Source of the DNA: Deltaproteobacteria bacterium
GTDB taxonomy: Bacteria > Desulfobacterota > Binatia > UTPRO1
Direction of reading: 5' to 3'
Length of the DNA: 64,000 nt
Assembly (NCBI GenBank): GCA_020848745.1
Contig: JADLHM010000055.1
Location: 62,001-126,000, forward strand
Shown: piece by piece, positions 33,610 through 42,658 of the stretch
How positions within the stretch are numbered: the stretch's first letter is position 1
How the letters are laid out: each line of letters opens with the position of its first letter
Notes under the pieces: model-generated
Seen by the model: the letters and a program-made list of their open reading frames with translations, nothing else
The model's database searches: none
What the model was told of the DNA's origin: nothing
Translations under genes and position numbers: made by a program

Positions 33610-34608
33610 TTGCGGAAGGCGGCGTTCGTGCTCACGGGGATCAAGCGGCTCTTCGACAGCCGCCCCGTACATGCCCAGATCGTCGTCACCCGCGAGTGCA
33701 ACCTCGCCTGCGGCTATTGCCACGAGTACACGAACGGCGCGTCGATCGTGCCCTACGAGGTGCTCGCGCGCCGCATCGACCGGCTCGGTGAGCTCGGCGC
33801 CTTCACGATCGACCTGCTCGGCGGCGAGCCGCTTCTTCATCCCGAGATCGTGCCGCTGGTCGCCCGCGTCAAGGCGACCCGCGGGGGGATGAACTTCGCC
33901 ACCATCATCACCAACGCCTTCAAGCTCACCCCGGAGCTGGTCGACGGCTTCAACGAGGCGGGGCTCGACTGCATGCAGGTGAGCGTCGATGGCATCGACC
34001 CCGAGCCCGGTCTGCCGAAGTCGTTGCGCTCGGTGCTGCCGAAGCTCCAGATCCTCGCCGCGCGCGCCGCCTTCCCGGTGAAGATCCAGACGGTGCTCAC
34101 CGAGGAGAGCTGGCGCAGCTACGCCCAGTTCCGCGAGCTGCTGGACCCGTTCGACTTCGAGTTCGGCTTCTCCCTGTTGCACGACGGAGAAGGGCGCATC
34201 GCCATCCGCGGCGAGCATTTCGCGGAGCTGCTGCGCCGGCACGAGCTCTTCCCGGGGATGGCGTTCTTCCGGCGCCACGCGGCCGAGATGCTGGTCGGCG
34301 ATTTCCGCCGGCCGTGGAAGTGCCTCGGCGGCTTCAAGTACCTGTATGTGAACCCCGACGGCCGGGTGCAGTACTGCAGCCAGGTCGCTGGCGCCGCGCC
34401 GGCGCTCGAGACCCTCGGACTCGACGATCTTCGCGACGCCGACGCGCACAAGCCGTGCGAGGCCGGCTGCGCGCTCGGCTGCGTGCGCACGGTCTCGCAC
34501 GCGATGGCCAACCCGCTCGGGTCGCTCGCGACGTCCGTCGAGATCCTCGCGGACTTCATGCGGCCGCGTGCGCCGACACCGGCGCCGATTCCGCGCGGCC
34601 GTCGCTGA
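33610..34608 (+). CDS. Radical SAM protein with SPASM-like C-terminus
   Basis: 332 residues from TTG 33610, with AGGGGGG about 8 nt upstream. The [4Fe-4S]/SAM motif is TRECNLACGYCHEY (C-x3-C-x2-C, near residues 29-36). IDLLGGEPLLHPEI is the conserved GGEP loop. The C-terminal part has further Cys: WKCLGGFKYLYVNPDGRVQYC and PCEAGCALGC, consistent with an auxiliary cluster as in SPASM/twitch enzymes. Such proteins modify peptides or cofactors, or attach groups to lipids. No precursor peptide gene is obvious nearby. The preceding gene ends about 75 nt upstream. Confidence 0.88.
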   Translation: MRKAAFVLTGIKRLFDSRPVHAQIVVTRECNLACGYCHEYTNGASIVPYEVLARRIDRLGELGAFTIDLLGGEPLLHPEIVPLVARVKATRGGMNFATIITNAFKLTPELVDGFNEAGLDCMQVSVDGIDPEPGLPKSLRSVLPKLQILAARAAFPVKIQTVLTEESWRSYAQFRELLDPFDFEFGFSLLHDGEGRIAIRGEHFAELLRRHELFPGMAFFRRHAAEMLVGDFRRPWKCLGGFKYLYVNPDGRVQYCSQVAGAAPALETLGLDDLRDADAHKPCEAGCALGCVRTVSHAMANPLGSLATSVEILADFMRPRAPTPAPIPRGRR

Positions 34609-34676
34609 CGGCGCCGTTCCGGTCGGCGGCTGTCGCATCGCTTGCAGTCGCCGCCGGTGCGCGACATGAGCGGCGG

Positions 34677-37600
34677 GTGGCGACGAAGGAGCGGAAGCCG
34701 CGGTCGGCCGCGGCGGGCGAGCCAGGGCGGATACTGGTGGCGGCGCGGGCGCGCGATCGCGTCGACGCCGCGTGCGCCTGGCTCGCCGCGCATCCGCGCG
34801 ACGCGGAGGTGCTGGTCGTCGCGGCGAGCGCCGAGGCGGTCGACGACCTCGTGCGCGCCGACGTGCGCGTCGGGGGCGCCCGCTTCGGGCTCGCGCGCAC
34901 GACCCTCGGCAGGGTCGCGGGCCTTCTCGCGGCGCCGGCGCTCGCGGCGCGCGGCGGCGTGCCCGCGAGCGTGCTCTCGCTCGATGCGGTCGCGGCCCGC
35001 GCCATTCACCAGCTGAGCGCCGCGGGCCGGTTGCGGTACTTCGCGCCGGTCGCGGATCGTCCCGGGTTTCCCCTCGCCGTGGCGCGGACGATGGCGGAGC
35101 TGCGCGCGCACGGCGTGACGCCCGCGATGCTCGCGGCGCTGCCGCTCGTCGGCGAGGACCTGGCGCTCCTCGCCGCGGAGATGGCGGCCGAGCTCGACGC
35201 GGCCGGGCTCGCGGACCGCACGGCCGTCTTCGCCGCCGCGACGGCGGCCGTCGAGGCGAGCCCGGCGCCGCCGCTCGTCGGCCTCCCGACGCTCCTTCTC
35301 GACGTTGCACTCGCGAGCGCTTGCGAAGCGGACCTCGTGGCCGCGCTGGCGCGGCGGGCGCCCGCGCTGCTCGCGACCGTCCCGCTCGGCGACGACCGGA
35401 GCCGGGACCTCCTCGCCGGCGCGCTCGCCACCGGCCCGACCATCGCCGAGGTCCACGACGACGAGGCGACCTCGCTCGCGCGCTTGCAGCGCCATCTCTT
35501 CGCCCCCTCCACCCCGCCGCCGGCGCCGCTCGACGAGACGGTCACGCTGCTCTCGTGGCCCGGCGAGGCGCGGGAATGCGTCGAGATCGCGCGCCGCATC
35601 CAGGAGGAGGCCGCGCGCGGCGTACCCTTCGATCGCATGGCGGTCTTCCTGCACGCGCCGCGCGAGTACACGGCGCACCTGGAAGAGGCGTTTCGCCGGG
35701 CGGACGTGCCGGCGTTCTTCGCGCGCGGCACGAGCCAGCCCGATCCCGCGGGGCGCGCGCTCCTCGCGCTCCTGGCGTGTGCGGCGGAAGGGCTCTCGGC
35801 GCGACGCTTCGCCGAGTATCTCTCGCTCGCGCAGGTGCCCGATCCCGAGGCGCGAGCGGCGGGCGCGGCGGCGCCGCCGCCGCCCGTCCTCGTCTCGGCG
35901 GAGGAGGCGCTCCTGCCGGCGGCGGTCGCCGAGCAGCTCGCGGCCGTCGGGGCCGCGCTGCGGGCGGACGCGGAGCGGGAGGGACCCTTGCCGCTCGACC
36001 CGCTGGCGGAGGCCGTCGTCGCGGGGACGGTCGCGGCGCCGTGGCGCTGGGAGGAGCTCCTCGTCGAGGCGGCCGTGATCGGCGGCAAGGAGCGCTGGCG
36101 GAAGCGGCTCGACGGCCTCGCGCGGGAGCTCGACGTCCGGCGCGCCGAGCTCGCCGAGGAGGACGAGCCCCGCGCCGCGCGGCTCGCCGGCGTCCTCGCG
36201 CAGCTCGGACACCTGCGCGCCTACGCGCTGCCGTTGATCGAGCGGCTCGACGGCCTCGCCGGGCGGCGCGCGACGTGGGGCGCCTGGCTCGACGAGCTGC
36301 GCGCGCTCGCGGTCGAGGCGCTTCGCGACCCGACCCAGGTGCTCGCGACGCTCGCGGAGCTCGCGCCGATGGCGCCCGTCGGTCCGGTCGCGATCGACGA
36401 GGTGCGGATCGTGCTCGGACCGCGCCTGCGTTCACTGACGGTGCCGCCGCCGCGTCGCCGTCACGGCGCCGTCTTCGTGGCGCCTGCGGAGTCGGCGCGC
36501 GGGCTGGTGTTCGACGTCGTGTTCGTCCCCGGGCTCGCCGAGCGCTTGTTCCCGCGCAAGATCGTCGACGACCCGATCCTCCTCGATCCGAGCCGGCGGG
36601 CGCTCGCGGACGTCGCGGCGGCGCCGCTCGGCACGCGCGCGGATCGGGTCACCGCCGAGCGCCTCGCGCTCCGCCTCGCGGTCGGCGCCGCCGGCGCCCG
36701 CGTCGTCGTCTCCTATCCGCGGCTCGACATGGAGCAGGGGAAGCCGCGGGTGCCGTCGTTCTACGCGCTCGAGGCGTTGCGCGCCGCCGAAGGGCGGTTG
36801 CCGGGCTTCGAGGAGCTCCGCCGGCGCGCGCGCGGCGAGGGGCGGCTCGGGTGGCCCGCGCCGGAGCGCCCCGAGGATGCGATCGACGACGCCGAATACG
36901 ATCTCGCGCTCCTGGCGCCGCTCCTCGACGCTCAGATCGATCCCAAGGCGACGGTTGGCACCGCCCGCTACCTCCTTGGCGCGAACGCACATCTCGCGCG
37001 GGCGCTCCGGGCGCGCGCGCAACGCTGGTGGAAACGGTGGACGCCCGCCGACGGGCTCGTCGATCCGGACGATCTCGGCCGCACGGCGCTCGCGGCGCAT
37101 CAGCTCGCGGCGCGCTCCTATTCCCCGACGGCGTTGCAGCACTTCGCGGCGTGCCCGTACCGCTTCTTCCTCCAGGCGGTCCATCGCCTGAAGCCGCGCG
37201 AGGAGCCGGTCGCGATCGAGCTGATCGATCCGTTGACGCGGGGCTCGCTCTTCCACGAGGTGCAGTTCGGGGTGCTTTCGCGCCTCAAGGCGGACGGCCT
37301 GTTGCCGGTGCGCGCGGAGACGCTGCTGCGGGCGCGGGACGTCGTCGATGGCGTGCTCGACGGCGTCGCTGAGCGCTACCGCGAGCTCCTCTGTCCCGCC
37401 ATCCCGCGCGTCTGGGAGGACGGCGTCAACGGCATCCGCGCCGACCTGCGCGAGTGGTTGCGGCGGAGTGCCGAGGACGAGGCCGGCTGGGTGCCCGACC
37501 GCTTCGAGCTCGCCTTCGGGCTGCCGCGGCGCGAGCGCGGCGACGCCGACCCCGCGAGCGTCCCGCAGCCGATCACGGTGGCGGGTCCGCTCCAGCTGCG

Positions 37601-38036
37601 CGGCTCGATCGATCTCGTCGAACGTCATCCGCGCGGCGCGCTGCGGGTCACCGATCACAAGACCGGCAAGGCGCGCGCCGCGAACGGCGTCGTCGTCGGC
37701 GGCGGCGAGGTCCTGCAACCGCTGCTCTACGCGCTCGCCTGCGAGCGGCTGTTGCCGGAACCCGTGGAGGCCGGACGGCTCTACTACTGCACGGCGGCGG
37801 GCGGATACGCGCAGCGCGTCGTGCCGCTCGACGCGGCGGGGCGCGCGGCCGCGGCCGCGGTCGTCGACACCATCGACCAGGCGCTGCGCGACGGATTCCT
37901 GCCGGCGGCGCCCGTCGCGCGCGCCTGCGCGTACTGCGACTACCGGCCGGTCTGCGGCCCGTACGAGGAGATCCGGCAACGGCGGAAGCCGGCCGAGCGC
38001 CTGCGCGACCTCGCGCGCCTGCGGAGCCTGCCGTGA
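34677..38036 (+). CDS. addB: AddB-like PD-(D/E)XK nuclease with inactive helicase fold
   Basis: About 1119 residues from GTG 34677; the upstream frame is open. The N-terminal helicase-like region lacks a Walker A (it begins GRILVAARARDRVDAACAW). The middle has VFDVVFVPGLAERLFPRKIVDDP, a UvrD-like motif. The C-terminal nuclease has GSLFHEVQF, GSIDLVERHPRGALRVTDHKTGK (D and D-x-K), and an iron-sulfur staple from Cys in FAACPYRFF and CAYCDYRPVC. This matches AddB of AddAB, which resects double-strand breaks. It overlaps addA by GTGA. Confidence 0.88.
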   Translation: MATKERKPRSAAAGEPGRILVAARARDRVDAACAWLAAHPRDAEVLVVAASAEAVDDLVRADVRVGGARFGLARTTLGRVAGLLAAPALAARGGVPASVLSLDAVAARAIHQLSAAGRLRYFAPVADRPGFPLAVARTMAELRAHGVTPAMLAALPLVGEDLALLAAEMAAELDAAGLADRTAVFAAATAAVEASPAPPLVGLPTLLLDVALASACEADLVAALARRAPALLATVPLGDDRSRDLLAGALATGPTIAEVHDDEATSLARLQRHLFAPSTPPPAPLDETVTLLSWPGEARECVEIARRIQEEAARGVPFDRMAVFLHAPREYTAHLEEAFRRADVPAFFARGTSQPDPAGRALLALLACAAEGLSARRFAEYLSLAQVPDPEARAAGAAAPPPPVLVSAEEALLPAAVAEQLAAVGAALRADAEREGPLPLDPLAEAVVAGTVAAPWRWEELLVEAAVIGGKERWRKRLDGLARELDVRRAELAEEDEPRAARLAGVLAQLGHLRAYALPLIERLDGLAGRRATWGAWLDELRALAVEALRDPTQVLATLAELAPMAPVGPVAIDEVRIVLGPRLRSLTVPPPRRRHGAVFVAPAESARGLVFDVVFVPGLAERLFPRKIVDDPILLDPSRRALADVAAAPLGTRADRVTAERLALRLAVGAAGARVVVSYPRLDMEQGKPRVPSFYALEALRAAEGRLPGFEELRRRARGEGRLGWPAPERPEDAIDDAEYDLALLAPLLDAQIDPKATVGTARYLLGANAHLARALRARAQRWWKRWTPADGLVDPDDLGRTALAAHQLAARSYSPTALQHFAACPYRFFLQAVHRLKPREEPVAIELIDPLTRGSLFHEVQFGVLSRLKADGLLPVRAETLLRARDVVDGVLDGVAERYRELLCPAIPRVWEDGVNGIRADLREWLRRSAEDEAGWVPDRFELAFGLPRRERGDADPASVPQPITVAGPLQLRGSIDLVERHPRGALRVTDHKTGKARAANGVVVGGGEVLQPLLYALACERLLPEPVEAGRLYYCTAAGGYAQRVVPLDAAGRAAAAAVVDTIDQALRDGFLPAAPVARACAYCDYRPVCGPYEEIRQRRKPAERLRDLARLRSLP

Positions 38037-41000
38037 GCGGCGAGCGCCCGGCGGCGGCGCTCGCCGATCACCGCGAGCGCGAGCGCATCGCGACCGACCT
38101 CGACGCGACCCTGATCGTCGAGGCGGCGGCAGGCACCGGGAAGACGACCGCGCTCGTCGCCCGCATGGTCGCCATGCTGGCGGCGGGTCGCGGCGAGCTG
38201 CACCGGATGGTCGCGGTGACGTTCACCGAGCTCGCCGCGGGCGAGCTGAAGCTGCGCCTGCGGACCGGTCTCGAGCGGGCGCGTCTCGACACCGCGCCCG
38301 CGTCCGACGAGGCCCGGAACCTCTCGCGCGCGCTCGGGCAGCTCGAAGAGGCGAGCATCGGCACCATCCATTCTTTCTGCAGCGACCTCCTGCGCGAGCG
38401 TCCCGTCGAGGCCGGCGTCGATCCGCTCTTCGAGGTCGCGCCGGCGGACGTCGCGGACGGCCTCTTCGACCAGGCGTTCCACCGCTGGTTCGAGGAGGTG
38501 CTGAAGGATCCACCGGAAGGAGTGCGCCGCATCCTGCGCCGGCCGCCGCGTCGCGGTCAGAGCGTGCGCGGCCTGCTGCGCGGCGCCGCCTGGGAGCTCA
38601 AGGAGCGGCGCGACTTCGCCGCGCCGTGGCGCGCGGAGCCGTTCGCGCGCGAACGCGAGGTCGACGCGCTCATGACCGAGCTCGAGATCCTCGGCCGGCG
38701 CGCGATCGACGGCGACCGCAACGACTACTTCTACCGCTCGCTCGCCGAGATCGGCGACTTCGTCCAGGAGGTGCTGCGGCGCGAGGCGATCTGGGGCCGC
38801 GACTACGACGGGCTCGAGGCGGAGCTGCTGCAGGTGGCGAAAACCGTGCACTGGCATTGGGTCGGCTTCACGAGCGGTCCGGGCGCCGCCCTGAAGACGA
38901 CGTTGCGCGCGGAGCGGACGCGGGTGCAGGCGCGTCTGACGAGCTTCGTCGACGCGGTCGGCGCCGACCTGGCGCCGCGCCTGCAGGCCGAGCTCTGGCC
39001 GGTGATCGAGCGCTATCAGGCGCTCAAGCGGAACGCGGGCCGTCTCGACTTCGGCGACCTCCTCCTGGTGGCGCGGGACCTCCTGCGGCGCGATCCGACC
39101 GTGCGGCGCGATTATCAGGAGCGCTTCACGCACGTCTTCGTCGACGAGTTCCAGGATACCGACCCGCTGCAGGCGGAAATCCTGCTCCTGCTCGCGGCCG
39201 ACGACCCCGCGCAGGCCGATTGGACGGCGGCGCGCCCGCGGGCCGGGAAGCTCTTCATCGTCGGCGACCCCAAGCAGTCGATCTATCGCTTCCGCCGCGC
39301 CGACGTGGCGCTCTACGAGGACGTGAAGCGGAGGCTCCTCGCCGCCGGCGCGCTGCTGCAGCACCTCACCGTGAGCTTCCGCGCCGTGCCGGAGATCCAG
39401 ACGGCCGTGAACGCGGCGTTCGCCCCCCGGATGGCGGGCGCGACGCCGAGCCAGGCGACCTACGTGCCGCTCGTCCCCGCGCGCGCGGCCGTCGCGACCC
39501 AGCCGCCGATCGTGGCGCTGCCGGTGCCGTCGCCCTACGGGGATTTCGGGAAGGTCGTCGACTGGCAGATCGAGAAATCGCTGCCCGACGCGACCGCGGC
39601 GTTCGTCGCCTGGCTCGTCCGTGAGAGCGGCTGGACCGTGAGTGAGCCCGACGCGCCGCGCCGCCCGATCGAGCCGCGGGACGTGTGTATCCTGTTCCGG
39701 CGCTTCAAGTCGTTCGAGACCGACGTGACGCACGCCTACGTACGCGCGCTCGAGGCCCGCCACCTGCCCCACGTGCTCGTCGGCGGCAGCGCGTTCCACG
39801 TTCGCGAGGAGGTCGAGGCGCTGCGCAACGTGCTCGGCGCGATCGAGCGACCCGACGACGAGCTGGCGGTCTTCGCGACCCTGCGCGGACCGTTCTTCGC
39901 GCTCGGCGACGGCGCGTTGCTCGCGTTTCGCGAGCAGTACGGAACGCTGCATCCGTTCCGCCGGATTCCCGACGATCCGCCGCCGGGGCTCGCCGAGGTC
40001 GCGGCCGCGATGGCGGTGGTGCGCGACCTCCATCGCGGACGCAATCGCCGGCCGATCGCCGACACGATCGCGCGCTTCCTCGCGGCGACGCGCGCCCATG
40101 CGGGCCTCGCGATCTGGCCGGCCGGGGAGCAGGCGCTCGCCAACGTCGTGCGGCTGACGGACCTCGCGCGCCGCGCCGAGCGGCAGGGGATCACGTCCTT
40201 TCGCGCCTTCGTCGAGCGGCTCGCGGCCGCCGACGGGGAGGCGAGCGACGCGCCGATCCTCGAGGAGGGGACGGGCGGCGTGCGGCTCATGACCGTGCAC
40301 CGCGCAAAGGGCCTCGAGTTCCCCGTCGTGATCCTCGCCGACCTCACCGCCAAGGAGGCGCCCGGCGAGCCGCGCCGCTACAGCGACGGGAGCCGGGGGC
40401 TTTGTGCGATGCGGATCGCCGAGTGCTCGCCGCCCGAGCTGCTCGCCCATCGCGACGAGGAGCGGGAGCGCGAGCGGGAAGAGGCGGCGCGCATCCTCTA
40501 CGTCGCGGCGACACGCGCCCGCGACCTCCTGGTGGTGCCGGTCGTGGGCGACGAGCGCCGCGACGGCTGGCTCGCGGCGCTGCATCCGGTCGTCTACCCG
40601 GACGAGTCGCGGCGGCGGCAGCCCGAGACCGCGACGCCGGTCGCGTGTCCGCGGTTCGGGCTCGACAGCGTGCTGCAGCGTCCGGACCGCGCGCCGGGCC
40701 GCGAGCGCGCGGTCGCGCCGGGGCAGCACGTCCCGGAGGCCGGCGATCACCGGGTCGTGTGGTGGGATCCGAAGGCGCTCGAGCTCGGGGTGGAGGAGAG
40801 CGTCGGTCTCCGCCAGCAGAAGCTCCTCGAAGCCGACGCGAGCGGCGAATCCTCGGAGCGCGGCGTCCGCGCGCACGCCGCGTGGCGGGCGACGCGCGAG
40901 CGCGTACGCGGGGAGGCGGGACGGGCAACGGTCGCCGTCGCCACCGCGACCGCGTGGGCGGCCGCGACGGCGGAGACGGGCGCGGCGCCGGCGGAGCTCG

Positions 41001-41500
41001 CGCCGCTCGCCGCCGCCGTCACGGTCGAGTCGGCACGCGGCGGCGCGCCGGCCGAGCGGCCCGCGGGCACGAGCTTTGGCGTGCTCGTGCACGCGGCGCT
41101 CTCGGTGGTCGACCTCGATGCCGGGTCCGACGCGATCGCGGCCACGGTCGCGTCGCAGGCGCGGCTCTTGGCCGCGACGGCCACCGAGGTCGCGGCCGCC
41201 GTCGTCGTGGTGCGCGACGCGCTCGCCCATCCGCTCGTCCGGCGCGCGGCCGCCGCGGCCCGCGCCGGGGGTTGTCGGCGCGAGGTCGCACTCGCCTGCG
41301 TGCTCGACGACGGCACGCTCGTGGAAGGTGTGGCGGACCTCGTGTTCCGCGACGACGACGGCTGGACCGTGGCCGACTTCAAGACCGACCGCGACGTCGC
41401 GACCCGGCTCTCCGAGTACCGATGGCAGCTCGCCGCCTACGCGCGCGCCGTCGCCGGCGCGACCGGCGCGCCGACTCGCGCCGTCGTGCTCAACGTGTGA
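38033..41500 (+). CDS. addA: AddA-like UvrD helicase-nuclease
   Basis: 1155 residues from GTG 38033, overlapping the addB stop. Superfamily 1A helicase: Walker A VEAAAGTGKTTALVARM (about residues 28-44), VAVTFTELAAGELKLRLR, TIHSFC, the motif II FVDEFQDTDPLQ, GDPKQSIYRFRRADV, VRLMTVHRAKGLEFPVV and ILYVAATRARDLL. The C-terminal RecB-like nuclease has GVADLVFRDDDGWTVADFKTD (catalytic D and D-x-K). With AddB it forms the ATP-driven end-resection complex feeding RecA. The Ala/Val-rich stretch at about 960-1010 is a low-complexity linker. Confidence 0.92.
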   Translation: MSGERPAAALADHRERERIATDLDATLIVEAAAGTGKTTALVARMVAMLAAGRGELHRMVAVTFTELAAGELKLRLRTGLERARLDTAPASDEARNLSRALGQLEEASIGTIHSFCSDLLRERPVEAGVDPLFEVAPADVADGLFDQAFHRWFEEVLKDPPEGVRRILRRPPRRGQSVRGLLRGAAWELKERRDFAAPWRAEPFAREREVDALMTELEILGRRAIDGDRNDYFYRSLAEIGDFVQEVLRREAIWGRDYDGLEAELLQVAKTVHWHWVGFTSGPGAALKTTLRAERTRVQARLTSFVDAVGADLAPRLQAELWPVIERYQALKRNAGRLDFGDLLLVARDLLRRDPTVRRDYQERFTHVFVDEFQDTDPLQAEILLLLAADDPAQADWTAARPRAGKLFIVGDPKQSIYRFRRADVALYEDVKRRLLAAGALLQHLTVSFRAVPEIQTAVNAAFAPRMAGATPSQATYVPLVPARAAVATQPPIVALPVPSPYGDFGKVVDWQIEKSLPDATAAFVAWLVRESGWTVSEPDAPRRPIEPRDVCILFRRFKSFETDVTHAYVRALEARHLPHVLVGGSAFHVREEVEALRNVLGAIERPDDELAVFATLRGPFFALGDGALLAFREQYGTLHPFRRIPDDPPPGLAEVAAAMAVVRDLHRGRNRRPIADTIARFLAATRAHAGLAIWPAGEQALANVVRLTDLARRAERQGITSFRAFVERLAAADGEASDAPILEEGTGGVRLMTVHRAKGLEFPVVILADLTAKEAPGEPRRYSDGSRGLCAMRIAECSPPELLAHRDEEREREREEAARILYVAATRARDLLVVPVVGDERRDGWLAALHPVVYPDESRRRQPETATPVACPRFGLDSVLQRPDRAPGRERAVAPGQHVPEAGDHRVVWWDPKALELGVEESVGLRQQKLLEADASGESSERGVRAHAAWRATRERVRGEAGRATVAVATATAWAAATAETGAAPAELAPLAAAVTVESARGGAPAERPAGTSFGVLVHAALSVVDLDAGSDAIAATVASQARLLAATATEVAAAVVVVRDALAHPLVRRAAAAARAGGCRREVALACVLDDGTLVEGVADLVFRDDDGWTVADFKTDRDVATRLSEYRWQLAAYARAVAGATGAPTRAVVLNV

Positions 41501-41512
41501 TGCGCGCCGCGG

Positions 41513-41710
41513 TCAGTGGACCGTCGGGTCGCCGCGTCGTAGGGGTCCCGTCGGCGTTGCGCCGAGTCGCGTGAGCGGCGCCGCGACGTCGCCCGGCGCT
41601 TGTCGGACCGGCGGCGAGAACCACCGCGCCGTCCGATGACGCAGAATGCGGATACGGCGCCCGAGCATGAGGCGCTCGGTGACGACGTCGAGCAGGCGTT
41701 TCTCCCCCAT
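41513..41710 (-). CDS. Small hypothetical protein, 65 residues
   Basis: The ATG at 41710 is preceded by GGAGGGGAGGAG, one of the strongest ribosome sites here, which is why I accept this short frame. The sequence MGEKRLLDVVTERLMLGRRI is followed by basic residues and a Pro/Thr/Arg tail. No family is recognised. It lies between the end of addA (convergent) and the TetR gene on the same strand, so it could be the last gene of a TetR operon. Confidence 0.5.
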   Translation of the reverse strand: MGEKRLLDVVTERLMLGRRIRILRHRTARWFSPPVRQAPGDVAAPLTRLGATPTGPLRRGDPTVH

Positions 41711-41846
41711 GTTCACTCCTCCCCTCCGTCTTCGGTATGCGAGATGATCTCCATACCCGTCATGATGTTTTGCCATCTGTCGTCGCGAGACAACACGCGA
41801 CACCGCCCGAGCTTCAGAAAAGCCGCGCCCTTCTGGAGCGCCTGCG

Positions 41847-42530
41847 TCAATCCGGAGCAGGTGTGTGGAGCAAACGCTCGCTGACGACCCGCCAAGCGCG
41901 GTCCGCGAGCTCGTCGGGCGGACAGAAGGCGACGTCCATCGTCGCGTGCATCAGGAAGCCGTCGACGACGGCGAAGAGGATCCGCGCCTCCCACGGGGGG
42001 TCGAGGTCGGGGCGGAAGTCGCCTTCGTCCATCGCCTGGCGGATCGTCATGGCGGCGGCTTCGAGGAGCCGAGCGCGTATTCCGGGGGCGCGGGGGAACG
42101 CGCCCGGGTCGCGCATCATCTCGACCCGGAAGTTCATGAGGCAACGGAAGTACTCGGGACGCTGCCGACCCCACGTGGCGGCGGCGCGGATCTGCGTTTC
42201 GAGCCGCGCGCGCGCGGTCGGCCCTTGCGCCTGCTCCACCTGGAACGTCGCCCAGTCGCTCCCGACGGCGGCGAAGGCGAGGGTGATGATCTCCTCCTTG
42301 GAAGAGAAGTGATACGTGAAGTGGCCGCGGGCGAAGCCGGTCTCGCTCTCGAGCGCGCTCACGGTGCAGGCGCGGATGCCGTCGCGGGCGATCACTCGGA
42401 TGGCGGCCGCGATGATCTCGCTCCGACGCGCGACGCTCGCGGACCGCGCCTTGGCGGTGCGATCCGTCGGTGCGACCGCGGCGGGTCCGCTCGTGGACGG
42501 TGGCGCGTCTTCCCGCGTACCGGGCAACAT
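41847..42530 (-). CDS. TetR/AcrR-family repressor
   Basis: 227 residues. The N-terminal HTH is RSEIIAAAIRVIARDGIRACTVSALESETGFARGHFTYHFSSKEEIITLAF, with G-F-A-R-G-H-F-T-Y-H-F as recognition helix and Y-H-F-x-S-K-E-E as the family hallmark. The C-terminal ligand/dimer domain is all helical (TetR_C-like). ATG 42530 follows an A-rich leader. It is divergent from the di-haem propeller gene, which it may control together with itself; a weak TTGTAC-18-TAAAGA promoter (42538-42567) points to that gene. Confidence 0.92.
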   Translation of the reverse strand: MLPGTREDAPPSTSGPAAVAPTDRTAKARSASVARRSEIIAAAIRVIARDGIRACTVSALESETGFARGHFTYHFSSKEEIITLAFAAVGSDWATFQVEQAQGPTARARLETQIRAAATWGRQRPEYFRCLMNFRVEMMRDPGAFPRAPGIRARLLEAAAMTIRQAMDEGDFRPDLDPPWEARILFAVVDGFLMHATMDVAFCPPDELADRAWRVVSERLLHTPAPD

Positions 42531-42658
42531 TTTTCTCTTGTACAGTCATACTACGCCATGGTAAAGACGGAGCGCTCGCGGCGGGGAGCTGAAATCGTGA
42601 GTGCCGTCATGGGTTCCCCGTCTTCGTCCATGCCCTCGCCCGTCAGGAGGCTTCGCCA

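Noticed and set aside
37940-41230. 1096-codon minus-strand ORF opposite addA
   Set aside because: Antisense shadow of a gene with full helicase motifs; composition is Arg/Glu/Asp/His repeats.
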